Source: Sabellastarte sp. h YS-2021 (Eukaryota; Annelida; Polychaeta; Sabellida; Sabellidae). Taken from it: a DNA stretch of 64,000 bases. The position numbers were made by a program, and so were the translations under genes. The notes under the pieces were generated by a model. That model did no database searches. It saw only the letters and a program-made list of their open reading frames with translations, and was not told the DNA's origin. The DNA is taken from positions 121,469,530-121,533,529 of the forward strand of contig OZ024931.1 in the NCBI GenBank assembly GCA_964017235.1, written 5' to 3'. Below, piece after piece: positions 42,649-54,207 of this stretch (within the stretch, counting starts at the first letter, position 1; each line of letters begins with the position of its first letter).

Positions 42649-45354
42649 TTAAATTTCAGCATCAATGTCTGCTGCTTCCAGGGTTACCTGAACCCAAGAA
42701 GCACCAGGTACCAACATTTGCAATTCATTATTGTCCTTAATACTATTTGACCACCTAGATAATAAATCCGCAGCCCTGTTGTATTTGCCCATAACATGGA
42801 CATAAGTGAATTCAATGTCAAATGTGGCTGCCCACAACCACACATTACGGGCACAGGCGCCCAAGAAAGGGTCCCTTGCCTTGCCCGACTGGAGGACACA
42901 TACCACAGCTTGGTTGTCACAGTGAACCATAACACGTTTTCCCGACCAGTGGCGACAAAATACCTTGAGAGCAACTAGGATATTTACCATTTCCAAGTGG
43001 GCAATATTCAAACCTTTGTAACCATAGGTAATTGGTAGATGATAAACAAGGTTTTGCCAAACCCCACCTAGGCCCTGAAGACACGCATCCAGATGGACCT
43101 GATGATCACATTTCTTGTGATCGTATAAGGACACCCCATTATAGAGAGGAAGGAATCTTTCAAACCATCTGAGATCCCTATGAAATTCTGGATCTAATTT
43201 GATAGTGGTGTGGCCATAATTAGATCTGAGAGTCTGCAACATTCTATTCAAGAAATAACGAGCAGGTTTCACACATTTGTGTATGTAAAGTAGGTGACCC
43301 AGTAAAGACTGTAACTGGCGCCTAGAACATGTTTTTCTATGGGTCCAATCTTTGACGGTGTCAGAAATTTGACGCAACTTGTCAGCTGGAATGGCAATTG
43401 TGCCAGAAACAGTATTGATCTCAACACCTAAGCAAATAACTGATGTAGCAGGGGCAACTAACTTTTTCTGGCTAACAGTCAAACCCAGCTTTTGCAAAAG
43501 GTCATATAAAAGGTCAAAAGATGTTCTTGCGTCGGACGGAACGCCGAATCCAACGTAATCATCCACATAATTTATGACTTTATGACCATGTCGACGCATG
43601 ATATGACGCACGGCGTCGCTGACGCGTTGAAAAATCTGGGAACCGTGCCGACTCCCGAACGGAACGCAAGTGTCGACGTAAACGTGACGCCAGTGGAGGC
43701 CAAGAAGGTCATAATCCAATGGATCCACCTTGATATGCCTAAAGGCTCTACTGATGTCAATCTTATATAAATGAGCCCCCTTGCCTAGCAATTTCAACTG
43801 GTCAGTGATATGATCAACAGTAGGTAAGACTAATGCAAATTCAGTACCCATGTAAGAGTCCTTATCTATTCCAGAGTTAACAGAGGACCCTACTGGCCAG
43901 CTAAGATCAATGATGACCCTCCTGTTTTCAGATCCAGGCTTATCTCTGGTCATAAAAGGGGAAATATGGCCATTTTGGCATGGATGTTTGTCAAAGGGAC
44001 CTACAATAGCATTAAAGTGGATTTCTTCTTTTAAATAAGCATCAATGTCCTGGGGATACTCAAGGGCAGATTTGTGATTGTGGCCTTCCCAAGACAGTGG
44101 GGAATTTCTATGAAAGTCAAGAGGGAAACCAAAGGTCAAAAACTCCAATAATTGCTGGTCCCAATAATCATACAGTTGATCATACCATTCCTGTAAATTG
44201 AGCTGGGAGTCCACTTTAATTCTGGCACCCAGATAATTGGGTTTTTTGTGGCTTGCTACCAAGTTATGAGCTTTAATGGGACAATAATTCTGCAAAACAT
44301 TAATGTCCTTACATTCTGATTCTTTAACATCAGACAAAGGAATAAATCCGAATTGAAAATCAGTTTGAGCCTTCCAAGCCTTTACCACAGCGTGATTTGA
44401 GTTTTGCCATAGATTTTTCTTTGGAGTTCTGATGAGAATAGAGTTGATGTATTTTTCATCCAAACCATTAACATCAAAGACTTTACAGTATTCGGAAGTA
44501 CCTGAGTGAAAGCCTCCAACCAAAGGCTTGTGATACTGTTCTGGTTGAACAACCTCATTATAAACAGGGGCAGCAGTATCCTGACCTTTGGCCATAGAGG
44601 TCACAGGTTCAGGAGGGTCACACACGGTGGCAGTTGCTTGAATTTGACCTAAGCTGTTTGCACCACTAGCAGGTAACCTTAGAGTACTGCCACTTTTGAA
44701 AACATCAGTGTGAGTTAAGGTATCACTTACACAAGGGGCAGTATACGACGCCTCATCATTGGTGACAACAATACCCCCAGCCCTAGAAGTTTCCTTACAA
44801 ACAGGACTAGTTTGGTGAGAGTGTTTGGTTTGCTGTGTGACGCCTTCAGATGAAGCAACAGTAAGATGAAAGGGTTTGACGCTTTGTTGATGCCACTGTT
44901 TGCCCTGATGTGTAACTGAACTGTCACGATTGACACCTATGCCTTGACTACTCATGATGCTACTATGAATGACACTTTCTGGCCCACATTCCCGAACTAC
45001 CTGGGCATATGACCTGCTGTCGACGCCCCTGTTGACATGTACCTTAGCTGTTATGTCTGTGCAGTCACTCTTCTTGACAGGAAGCGACTGTTCATGATAC
45101 ACTCCACTTCGAGAAATGAAATGTGACTTATTTTTGACCTTTTTTAACAACATTTCAACATCACTAGGGTTACACCTTGTTGAATACACATATCTGGGTA
45201 AAAATGTGTTACTAACACCATCAGATATAGCAGACTTGAACTGCTGTCGTTTCACTTCAAAAGAGGATACATGAGAGGCATAAGTGCTGCCCTGAGGGAA
45301 TTTAACCACAGGACAGCCAGTTATTCGTTTTTTGACTTTTTTACCCAATTGCAA
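42649..45354 (-). CDS. Ngaro/DIRS-like element ORF2: reverse transcriptase/RNase H
   Basis: 901 aa. Residues 1-~350 are Ser/Thr/Gln-rich with no domain I recognise. The RT follows: SPFMTRDKPGSENRRVIIDL (465-484), LYKIDISRAFRHI with D533 (motif A), VPFGSRHGSQIF (B), NYVDDYVGFG with D598-D599 (C), and LGVEIN. RNase H has D755 in HLDACLQGLGG, E788 in HLEMVNI, D813 in HCDNQAV and D863 in AADLLSRW. All catalytic acids expected are present. It overlaps ORF1 by 34 nt in another frame. Unlike the DIRS copies there is no stop or frameshift. Confidence 0.9.
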   Translation of the reverse strand: MQLGKKVKKRITGCPVVKFPQGSTYASHVSSFEVKRQQFKSAISDGVSNTFLPRYVYSTRCNPSDVEMLLKKVKNKSHFISRSGVYHEQSLPVKKSDCTDITAKVHVNRGVDSRSYAQVVRECGPESVIHSSIMSSQGIGVNRDSSVTHQGKQWHQQSVKPFHLTVASSEGVTQQTKHSHQTSPVCKETSRAGGIVVTNDEASYTAPCVSDTLTHTDVFKSGSTLRLPASGANSLGQIQATATVCDPPEPVTSMAKGQDTAAPVYNEVVQPEQYHKPLVGGFHSGTSEYCKVFDVNGLDEKYINSILIRTPKKNLWQNSNHAVVKAWKAQTDFQFGFIPLSDVKESECKDINVLQNYCPIKAHNLVASHKKPNYLGARIKVDSQLNLQEWYDQLYDYWDQQLLEFLTFGFPLDFHRNSPLSWEGHNHKSALEYPQDIDAYLKEEIHFNAIVGPFDKHPCQNGHISPFMTRDKPGSENRRVIIDLSWPVGSSVNSGIDKDSYMGTEFALVLPTVDHITDQLKLLGKGAHLYKIDISRAFRHIKVDPLDYDLLGLHWRHVYVDTCVPFGSRHGSQIFQRVSDAVRHIMRRHGHKVINYVDDYVGFGVPSDARTSFDLLYDLLQKLGLTVSQKKLVAPATSVICLGVEINTVSGTIAIPADKLRQISDTVKDWTHRKTCSRRQLQSLLGHLLYIHKCVKPARYFLNRMLQTLRSNYGHTTIKLDPEFHRDLRWFERFLPLYNGVSLYDHKKCDHQVHLDACLQGLGGVWQNLVYHLPITYGYKGLNIAHLEMVNILVALKVFCRHWSGKRVMVHCDNQAVVCVLQSGKARDPFLGACARNVWLWAATFDIEFTYVHVMGKYNRAADLLSRWSNSIKDNNELQMLVPGASWVQVTLEAADIDAEI

Positions 45355-46373
45355 TCTTTTTCAGGATGTGGTAGGATCTTACCTTTTTCTAAACAAGTTG
45401 CACATATGTGTTTCTGCCATTTACCATTACTCTCATGATCCCTGTTGAAGGTACAGGAGCCAGTCTGGAATGGTTTGCAAAACCACGGTTTCTTACTAGC
45501 ACTAGTGTCAGCATTTTTGGCCCAAGGTTTAGAATTTTGAAGGTGTTTTTGCGCATGCGCCCGCCTAATTCTGTCAATTTTTGATGTTTCTTCCCATGAA
45601 ACAGCCCCCCTTTCCATATCACAAAGTAGAACTGCATGAGCAGCTTTAGCATTCTGCCAACTGAAATCAGTGGCGTCACTCATGATATCAGCCAAATAAG
45701 AGAGCATGTGTTCCCTAGTGTCCTGACAATTTTCCTCAATGATATTTTTTGCAAAACCTTGGACCCACTGGGTCAAAGTAAGTTGGTCATATGTGACCCT
45801 TTGACGACTGTGACCCCCTAACACTGTATCTTGTGGCCAAGCAATTTTGTTTTTTACCATACAATCAACACTGCCACCTCTTTTAGATTTGAACTTATCA
45901 CTACTACCTGATTTCGCAGCACTGTCATCATGCAACTGCTTTAACCTTTGATCAACCTTTCTCTGTATAGATTTTTTGGATTTTAGAACATTGAGACTTG
46001 GTACTAATGATTCGTCAGAAGACGAATCAGATTCGGACATTGACACTTCACTGACAGATACTTTTGACTTGTCAAAACTACTTATCTTGTGAGTCTGTTT
46101 ATTTCCAGTTCCTTTGACTGTGACCAGGTCCTGTTCCACTGAATCCAGTCTATTGTTGACACGTTGAAGCTGTCTCAAGATTTCCTGCTGTAAAACTGTA
46201 GTTTGCTCACCAGTTGACGCTTCTGCAGCTGAAGGGTATGACGCACCTGTTGACACAGAACTGGCTGGCGAACTGGATGGTTGACGTACTGACGACAGGG
46301 TCTGAACACAGTTCCTTCCTGTTGGAGGTAGATGCTTGTCCCCACACTTCCTACAAAACTTTTTGTTCGGCAT
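45321..46373 (-). CDS. Ngaro/DIRS-like element ORF1: Gag-like protein
   Basis: 350 aa. It starts with a short Cys cluster (CRKCGDKHLPPTGRNC, residues 7-22) and a Ser-rich stretch. A helical segment LRQLQRVNNRLDSVEQDLV at ~68-86 could be a coiled coil. A middle domain at ~185-285 includes WVQGFAKNIIEENC. A C-terminal Cys/His cluster (FCKPFQTGSC...H...CATCLEKG...H...DC, ~295-340) resembles a zinc finger. Position and composition fit the ORF1/Gag of YR retrotransposons. The function is inferred. Confidence 0.78.
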   Translation of the reverse strand: MPNKKFCRKCGDKHLPPTGRNCVQTLSSVRQPSSSPASSVSTGASYPSAAEASTGEQTTVLQQEILRQLQRVNNRLDSVEQDLVTVKGTGNKQTHKISSFDKSKVSVSEVSMSESDSSSDESLVPSLNVLKSKKSIQRKVDQRLKQLHDDSAAKSGSSDKFKSKRGGSVDCMVKNKIAWPQDTVLGGHSRQRVTYDQLTLTQWVQGFAKNIIEENCQDTREHMLSYLADIMSDATDFSWQNAKAAHAVLLCDMERGAVSWEETSKIDRIRRAHAQKHLQNSKPWAKNADTSASKKPWFCKPFQTGSCTFNRDHESNGKWQKHICATCLEKGKILPHPEKDCNWVKKSKNE

Positions 46374-47231
46374 AGTGAAGTTCCTTGAATTTCAATGATT
46401 TCTTTATAGTGAAATATCACGACTGAAGATGCTACAAATAACAACTCTAAGCTCGATTTAATGTTGCAACTGATTTATTCCAACAATATAGCCAGTATAT
46501 GATAAATATAAATATGTCACATCATCCCTATCGGGTAAAATCAAGCATAATGTTGTTAAAGCATTCTCCAGTCGCCACAAAAGTACTGTAAACAGGTACT
46601 GAGTACATAAAGTTCAGTCTAGTGACCCTTGCCACACATACACCGAGTTCTATATATTGACACTGGCCAACAAAGTTCCATATATTGACACTGGCCAACA
46701 GTTCACGTGTAGAGCATTTCACAGTATTTTTATCAGGCTGTCCTTGTAGATTAAAAGTTCCATTTAAAAACTGTCAGTAAAATAATGTTCATAAAATCCT
46801 TTTAAAAATCACACACATGTAAATCTTCTTTGCCCATGATACCGCCTGAATTGCCAACACCAAGCAAAACTGAGTCCATTTAAAATATAAATCCACAGTT
46901 CACAATTCTAAAATGTATTTTTCGGCTCTTGCTGGGTTGGCAATCCAAGAAGGACTGAGGACTGTATTGCACATGGCACATGAGGCCCCAGACAAGGACC
47001 AATAGCAGACCTTAACACAACAGCGCCCAGACAACCGCATGGTCACCCCTGATCTTTCAATGGGCAACCCCAGAGTTTACTCCACTGACCAGTCTGCCCC
47101 AATTACTTTAAACCAAACACCTGGTTACCATGACCAGGGAATGCCCAACAAATGAAAACATTCAGACTGGTACCCTAATTCTCAGGGAACTGAGGGACTG
47201 ACACCCTTAGTGCCTAGACACCAAGGCCGAC
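46374..47231. other. 5' untranslated region of the Ngaro/DIRS-like element
   Basis: No gene is visible. A 28-bp tandem duplication is present at 46653-46680 and 46681-46705 (ATATTGACACTGGCCAACA twice), and an inverted pair TTGCCAAC/GTTGGCAA lies near 46852 and 46934. It presumably carries the element's own promoter. Confidence 0.6.
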
Positions 47232-47321
47232 TACATGTATATATATAGGAAGGCAATTTCAATGATGCATGTTACACCCTACCAACACAGTGATTCTGTA
47301 TTTTTGTGACCTTTATTCATC
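47232..47321 (+). promoter_or_regulatory. B-side half of split promoter, unit 9
   Basis: Only the last 90 bp of the promoter remain: the TATA box at 47238-47246 starts 6 bp after the element's end. Everything normally upstream is replaced by retrotransposon 5' UTR. Confidence 0.75.
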
Positions 47322-47720
47322 ATGGAATCTGGTATGGAACTTAATGATTATGAGTACAAAATGGACAGTAGCTTTGATACCACTGATTCAGATGATTATG
47401 GGCAGAACCTGTTAAATCAAATCAAACAAATGAACAAGAAGTTCAGACTTGCCTGTAAACAGGTGGTCTTAATGAATAATGAAATAGAGTACCTGCAGAA
47501 TCGATATGACAGAGCAGTTCAGCACAGCAACAGAAGCTACCGCTACTTTTTGAGACTCAAGATTGCTACCATAGAAGGAATAAGGAACATGTTTTATGAT
47601 TATGCCAGTCAACATGCTGACAAATTAGATGCTCTACACGAACAGCTTCTCACTGAAGGCATCATTGAGGAGGAATTAGACCTAGATGCTCTTGATGATG
47701 AAGACATTGAAAGCCTATAG
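47322..47720 (+). CDS. B gene, copy 9 (132-aa form)
   Basis: 132 aa with the 18-nt in-frame deletion and a private Pro-to-Leu change at the last residue (DIESL). Coding sequence and leader are intact, but the upstream half of its promoter is replaced by a retrotransposon. Confidence 0.86.
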   Translation: MESGMELNDYEYKMDSSFDTTDSDDYGQNLLNQIKQMNKKFRLACKQVVLMNNEIEYLQNRYDRAVQHSNRSYRYFLRLKIATIEGIRNMFYDYASQHADKLDALHEQLLTEGIIEEELDLDALDDEDIESL

Positions 47721-48619
47721 TTTTCCAAGATGACAAAATACAAGCATATTGGTATTATGCAACCTGTGATAATTCTGAACATTCTACTTTGTAATTAAAT
47801 AGAAACATGTTTCCATTGTGTATTTCACTCAATGTATTTATCTTATATCCTTGATATTAATTCTGTTGTGCACGTCTTGTGTCTTACATAGCATTTCTTA
47901 ATAAAATATTATGTTACCAATCTTATGTGTCTATCTACTCGTTACTTTATGCTTGATACAATACAAAATCTTAATTCTTATTTACACAAAATTCAATGAC
48001 AGGTTTTAACTGAAAACTCAAATACTTTAGGTGAAGTCACTTTGCCAGCCTTATTCCTAAGCCTAGCACTAATCATTCACTTTGCTACTGCTGCTGTTAG
48101 CACATAGTTTCTGGAATGTCACTCAAACTTTCAGTAAGTCTTGCTGATTTTTACTTACAAATGGCTGGGTTTATGCTTGGGGTGAGGTTAAGGTCACTGC
48201 ACAAATGCACGGGCCAAAATGGGGGTCAAAGTATCATACAGTGTTGTGCACCTCTCTGGGAGAGTCCAGTGGTGATCTGTAATTTTCAAGAGCTAATGTT
48301 TAGACAATTGTGATAAGGTGATTTTATATACGTCAAAGTAAATCCAGTACAGCAAACCTCACAAGAAATAACTCTCAAGAAAGAGAAAACTTAATATGTA
48401 AAGATAAACTATCAAAACAAGATAATTTAACAGCACATGACCGTATTCATTTATCAACTAAAAGTTCTCAAGTTGTACAATTTATTAACTCATCTAGTTA
48501 GCAACTGAAGCATAGCTGTCAATAATAAAAATAAGTACAGTAGTCAGTTCCAGCAATGCTTATATATTTGTGATATGAAAAATATGGCTCAAATAAGGCA
48601 GTAGAAACATTCTGGCAGA

Positions 48620-49354
48620 GCCAAGGTCAAAGGTCACACCAAGGTCACGCTATGATGCTTCACACCCACAACCTTGAACCAACATATCTAACAAGTAACA
48701 ATTCCCTACACCTTATGGTTTTTCAGACAAAGCCTGGACAGTATTTTACAGGTCAAGGTCAATACAGCCAGGTTAAAGGTCAATTCAAGGTCACGCCATG
48801 ACGCTACATACCTACACCACCCAAACCAATGTCCCTACCAAGTATCAACTTCTTGCACCTTATGGCTTCTGAGGTATAGCCTAGACAAGATTTTAAAGGT
48901 CAAGGTCATACACAGCTATGTCAAAAGTCAAATCAATCTCACACCATGACACTGCACACCTTCAACACCCTACCAAAGTTTCTACAAAGTATCAACTTCC
49001 TACGCCTCATGCTTTCTAAGACACAATCAACAAAATTTAAAGGGTCAAGGTCTATACGGCAAGGTCAAAAGTTAAATCAATGTCACACCATGACACTGCA
49101 TACCCACACCACTCAGCCAGTTTCCCTACAACAAATAAACTTTATACATCATGCAGCTTTTACAGATACAGAACAGACAAGATTTGAAAGGTCAAGGTCA
49201 CTAAAGCAAGGTCAAAGGTCAGGATCACAGCAAACCTTATCATTTGTAAGATACAGCCAGGACAACATTTTAAATGACAAAGCCACTAAGACAAGGTCAA
49301 ATCATGGTCATACCATGATTTTCAAGGTCACTACAGCAAGGTCAAAGGTTAAAT
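48620..49354 (+). repeat. AGGTCA-rich spacer repeat, beta type, unit 9-10
   Basis: A beta spacer with private substitutions such as GGACAGTATTTTACAG. Confidence 0.88.
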
Positions 49355-49657
49355 CAAGTTTACACCACACCTTATAGTTTCTGAGATACAGACAGGACCA
49401 GACTTCTTCCCACCTGTCTGCCGGCCCAATTTCAAGGAAATTATGCAGCTAATATCAGTTATGTGGCTAGAGCACAGACACCAAAGTTTCTCAGTGGTTA
49501 CATAAAACAGAAAATACAGTTTCAACAATACAACTTTTATTGATTCCATCAAATTGCTATTCATATTTACACAGTGCAATATGGTTATAATGTCTTGATT
49601 ATTATCACAGATAAATGCTAAGCATAGTATTCCAAAATTTCACTCATGCAACAACAA

Positions 49658-50068
49658 CTAACAATGGACATCGGCACCATCTAAGGCTTCTAAATCCAGT
49701 TCGTCTTCAATGATGCCTTCTCTCAATAGTTTCAGGTGCAACGCATCCAACTTATCAGCATATTGGCTGGCATAATCATAGAACATGTTTCGGATACCCT
49801 CCAGAGTAGCAATCTTCAGTCTCAAGAAGTAGCGGAAGCTCCTGCTGCTGCAATCCACAGCTCTGTCATAGCGGTTCTGTAGGTATTCTATTTCATTGTT
49901 CATCAGCACCACTTGTTTGCAAGCAAGTCTAAACTTCTTGTTCATCTGCTTCAGACTGTACAGTAACTTTTCACCATAGTCATCATCATCCAAAAAATCA
50001 GACACACTGCTGTCCATGCTACTTTCCATCTCCAGTTCATAATCACTAATTTCCATATCTGACTCCAT
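49658..50068 (-). CDS. A gene, copy 10: small acidic helical protein of unknown function
   Basis: 136 aa with His-to-Tyr in ASQYADKL, shared only with copy 11. TATA at 50161-50169. Confidence 0.85.
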   Translation of the reverse strand: MESDMEISDYELEMESSMDSSVSDFLDDDDYGEKLLYSLKQMNKKFRLACKQVVLMNNEIEYLQNRYDRAVDCSSRSFRYFLRLKIATLEGIRNMFYDYASQYADKLDALHLKLLREGIIEDELDLEALDGADVHC

Positions 50069-50565
50069 GTTAATAAAGTGCACAATTGGCAAGGTCACAC
50101 AAGCTATAGCAATACCAAGAAGTTTTAGGTATATCTCTGACACACCCTACCTGGTGGGGCATATTTATACCACATCTGATGACACAATGACACTGATCAA
50201 CTCTTGATTGCAATCCGTGCTTAACTCCAAATACTCATCATCTGACAAAAGTCAAGTCCTGCCAAAGTGGCTCCACTACCACATTGCAATTACCACCCAC
50301 TCCTCAAGTGACATATCTTCTCTTCCCATTCAAAGCCTGATTTATGGCAGTTAGCCTGAACAAAGGACAATGCATTATCAGTGGACCATTGAGCAGCCAT
50401 TTCAAAGTCACTGTCAGCCCATCTCAAAGGACAAATTACAATTTCAATAGCACTCAGGCCACTGGGACTTACAACTACATGTATATATATAGGAAGGCAA
50501 TTTCAATGATGCATGTTACACCCTACCAACACAGTGATTCTGTATTTTTGTGACCTTTATTCATC
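50069..50565. promoter_or_regulatory. Divergent A/B promoter, unit 10
   Basis: TATA for A at 50161-50169 and for B at 50482-50490. Confidence 0.7.
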
Positions 50566-50964
50566 ATGGAATCTGGTATGGAACTTAATGATTATGAGTA
50601 CAAAATGGACAGTAGCTTTGATACCACTGATTCAGATGATTATGGGCAGAACCTGTTAAATCAAATCAAACAAATGAACAAGAAGTTCAGACTTGCCTGT
50701 AAACAGGTGGTCTTAATGAATAATGAAATAGAGTACCTGCAGAATCGATATGACAGAGCAGTTCAGCACAGCAACAGAAGCTACCGCTACTTTTTGAGAC
50801 TCAAGATTGCTACCATAGAAGGAATAAGGAACATGTTTTATGATTATGCCAGTCAACATGCTGACAAATTAGATGCTCTACACGAACAGCTTCTCACTGA
50901 AGGCATCATTGAGGAGGAATTAGACCTTGATGCTCTTGATGATGAAGACATTGAAAGCCCATAG
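50566..50964 (+). CDS. B gene, copy 10 (132-aa form)
   Basis: 132 aa, same protein as copies 6 and 11. A silent GACCTT (instead of GACCTA) near the end is shared with copy 11. Its 3' UTR contains a 390 bp MITE before the poly(A) signal. Confidence 0.86.
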   Translation: MESGMELNDYEYKMDSSFDTTDSDDYGQNLLNQIKQMNKKFRLACKQVVLMNNEIEYLQNRYDRAVQHSNRSYRYFLRLKIATIEGIRNMFYDYASQHADKLDALHEQLLTEGIIEEELDLDALDDEDIESP

Positions 50965-51101
50965 TTTTCCAAGATGACAAAATACAAGCATATTGGTATT
51001 ATGCAACCTGTGATAATTCTGAACATTCTACTTTGTAATTAAATAGAAACATGTTTCCATTGTGTATTTCACTCAATGTATTTATCTTATATCCTTGATA
51101 T

Positions 51102-51491
51102 TAGGGCTGTGACGGTTGCTGAAAAATGGCATCGAGTACTCGCCCTCTGACAACCGGCCCGAATTTGAGTAACCGCGAGATTTAGTATCTACAATTAGAA
51201 GTCTTCTGGAAACAAATAGTCGGTTCCGGAAACGAAAATTTTGAAGAAAAACGTCTTCTATTTGACCATATATTATAGAATATGGAGTAAATTGTATGTT
51301 TTCAAGCGAAAATAACAACTTTAATTGATATTATGTGACGGAAATGCTGGAATTTAGCATATTTTACACAAGCGTTTGATTATGTGGGCGATAATACAAT
51401 ACCTCGTGAGTAACCGAGTTTTTAAAATGGACTCGAATACAAACCAAGACCGCCTCGTACACCGAGGCTCGAGTACTCGTTCGCAGCCCTA
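51102..51491. mobile_element. hAT-type MITE, 390 bp, first copy
   Basis: Terminal inverted repeats TAGGGCTGTGA and, at the right, TCGCAGCCCTA (TAGGGCTGCGA inverted), flanked by a perfect 8-bp target-site duplication CTTGATAT (51094-51101 and 51492-51499). The empty site is known from other units. The 8-bp duplication and the GGGCTG ends indicate the hAT superfamily. It has no transposase, so it is non-autonomous. A GAGTACTCG-type subterminal palindrome occurs near both ends. Confidence 0.9.
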
Positions 51492-52261
51492 CTTGATATT
51501 AATTCTGTTGTGCACGTCTTGTGTCTTACATAGCATTTCTTAATAAAATATTATGTTACCAATCTTATGTGTCTATCTACTCGTTACTTTATGCTTGATA
51601 CAATACAAAATCTTAATTCTTATTTACACAAAATTCAATGACAGCTTTTAACTGAAAACTCAAATACTTTAGGTGAAGTCACTTTGCCAGCCTTATTCCT
51701 AAGCCTAGCACTAATCATTCACTTTGCTACTGCTGCTGTTAGCACATAGTTTCTGGAATGTCACTCAAACTTTCAGTAAGTCTTGCTGATTTTTACTTAC
51801 AAATGGCTGGGTTTATGCTTGGGGTGAGGTTAAGGTCACTGCACAAATGCACGGGCCAAAATGGGGGTCAAAGTATCATACAGTGTTGTGCACCTCTCTG
51901 GGAGAGTCCAGTGGTGATCTGTAATTTTCAAGAGCTAATGTTTAGACAATTGTGATAAGGTGATTTTATATACGTCAAAGTAAATCCAGTACAGCAAACC
52001 TCACAAGAAATAACTCTCAAGAAAGAGAAAACTTAATATGTAAAGATAAACTATCAAAACAAGATAATTTAACAGCACATGACCGTAGTCATTTATCAAC
52101 TAAAAGTTCTCAAGTTGTACAATTTATTAACTCATCTAGTTAGCAACTGAAGCATAGCTGTCAATAATAAAAATAAGTACAGTAGTCAGTTCCAGCAATG
52201 CTTATATATTTGTGATATGAAAAATATGGCTCAAATAAGGCAGTAGAAACATTCTGGCAGA

Positions 52262-52997
52262 GCCAAGGTCAAAGGTCACACCAAGGTCACGCTATGATGC
52301 TTCACACCCACAACCTTGAACCAACATATCTAACAAGTAACAATTCCCTACACCTTATGGTTTTTCAGACAAAGCCTGGACACTATTTTACAGGTCAAGG
52401 TCAATACAGCCAGGTTAAAGGTCAATTCAAGGTCACGCCATGACGCTACATACCTACACCACCCAAACCAATGTCCCTACCAAGTATCAACTTCTTGCAC
52501 CTTATGGCTTCTGAGGTATAGCCTAGACAAGATTTTAAAGGTCAAGGTCATACACAGCTATGTCAAAAGTCAAATCAATCTCACACCATGACACTGCACA
52601 CCTTCAACACCCTACCAAAGTTTCTACAAAGTATCAACTTCCTACGCCTCATGCTTTCCAAGACACAATCAACAAAATTTAAAGGGTCAAGGTCTATACG
52701 GCAAGGTCAAAAGTTAAATCAATGTCACACCATGACACTGCATACCCACACCACTCAGCCAGTTTCCCTACAACAAATAAACTTTATACATCATGCAGCT
52801 TTTACAGATACAGCACAGACAAGATTTGAAAGGTCAAGGTCACTAAAGCAAGGTCAAAGGTCAGGATCACAGCAAACCTTATCATTTGTAAGATACAGCC
52901 AGGACAACATTTTAAATGACAAAGCCACTAAGACAAGGTCAAATCATGGTCATACCATGATTTTCAAGGTCACTACAGCAAGGTCAAAGGTTAAATC
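52262..52997 (+). repeat. AGGTCA-rich spacer repeat, beta type, unit 10-11
   Basis: A beta spacer with ACAGCACAGAC where units 4-9 have ACAGAACAGAC. Confidence 0.88.
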
Positions 52998-53299
52998 AAG
53001 TTTACACCACACCTTATAGTTTCTGAGATACAGACAGGACCAGACTTCTTCCCACCTGTCTGCCGGCCCAATTTCAAGGAAATTATGCAGCTAATATCAG
53101 TTATGTGGCTAGAGCACAGACACCAAAGTTTCTCAGTGGTTACATAAAACAGAAAATACAGTTTCAACAATACAACTTTTATTGATTCCATCAAATTGCT
53201 ATTCATATTTACACAGTGCAATATGGTTATAATGTCTTGATTATTATCACAGATAAATGCTAAGCATAGTATTCCAAAATTTCACTCATGCAACAACAA

Positions 53300-53710
53300 C
53301 TAACAATGGACATCGGCACCATCTAAGGCTTCTAAATCCAGTTCGTCTTCAATGATGCCTTCTCTCAATAGTTTCAGGTGCAACGCATCCAACTTATCAG
53401 CATATTGGCTGGCATAATCATAGAACATGTTTCGGATACCCTCCAGAGTAGCAATCTTCAGTCTCAAGAAGTAGCGGAAGCTCCTGCTGCTGCAATCCAC
53501 AGCTCTGTCATAGCGGTTCTGTAGGTATTCTATTTCATTGTTCATCAGCACCACTTGTTTGCAAGCAAGTCTAAACTTCTTGTTCATCTGCTTCAGACTG
53601 TACAGTAACTTTTCACCATAGTCATCATCATCCAAAAAATCAGACACACTGCTGTCCATGCTACTTTCCATCTCCAGTTCATAATCACTAATTTCCATAT
53701 CTGACTCCAT
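53300..53710 (-). CDS. A gene, copy 11: small acidic helical protein of unknown function
   Basis: 136 aa, same protein as copy 10 (ASQYADKL). TATA at 53803-53811. Confidence 0.85.
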   Translation of the reverse strand: MESDMEISDYELEMESSMDSSVSDFLDDDDYGEKLLYSLKQMNKKFRLACKQVVLMNNEIEYLQNRYDRAVDCSSRSFRYFLRLKIATLEGIRNMFYDYASQYADKLDALHLKLLREGIIEDELDLEALDGADVHC

Positions 53711-54207
53711 GTTAATAAAGTGCACAATTGGCAAGGTCACACAAGCTATAGCAATACCAAGAAGTTTTAGGTATATCTCTGACACACCCTACCTGGTGGG
53801 GCATATTTATACCACATCTGATGACACAATGACACTGATCAACTCTTGATTGCAATCCGTGCTTAACTCCAAATACTCATCATCTGACAAAAGTCAAGTC
53901 CTGCCAAAGTGGCTCCACTACCACATTGCAATTACCACCCACTCCTCAAGTGACATATCTTCTCTTCCCATTCAAAGCCTGATTTATGGCAGTTAGCCTG
54001 AACAAAGGACAATGCATTATCAGTGGACCATTGAGCAGCCATTTCAAAGTCACTGTCAGCCCATCTCAAAGGACAAATTACAATTTCAATAGCACTCAGG
54101 CCACTGGGACTTACAACTACATGTATATATATAGGAAGGCAATTTCAATGATGCATGTTACACCCTACCAACACAGTGATTCTGTATTTTTGTGACCTTT
54201 ATTCATC
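53711..54207. promoter_or_regulatory. Divergent A/B promoter, unit 11
   Basis: TATA for A at 53803-53811 and for B at 54124-54132. Confidence 0.7.

Larger units (their letters stand above)
41000..47231 (-). mobile_element. Ngaro/DIRS-like tyrosine-recombinase retrotransposon with three intact ORFs
   Basis: About 6.23 kb inserted in ACTTACAAC/TACATG of an A/B promoter. Minus-strand ORFs in order: ORF1 with Cys-rich ends, ORF2 with RT and RNase H, ORF3 a tyrosine recombinase. At most a 2-nt AC is shared at the junctions, so there is no target-site duplication, as expected of YR integration. No inverted terminal repeats like those of the DIRS copies are seen, and I did not find convincing split direct repeats, so assignment to Ngaro rather than another YR clade is tentative. 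All three ORFs are open and only one copy is present, so this could be a recent, possibly competent insertion. Confidence 0.88.
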
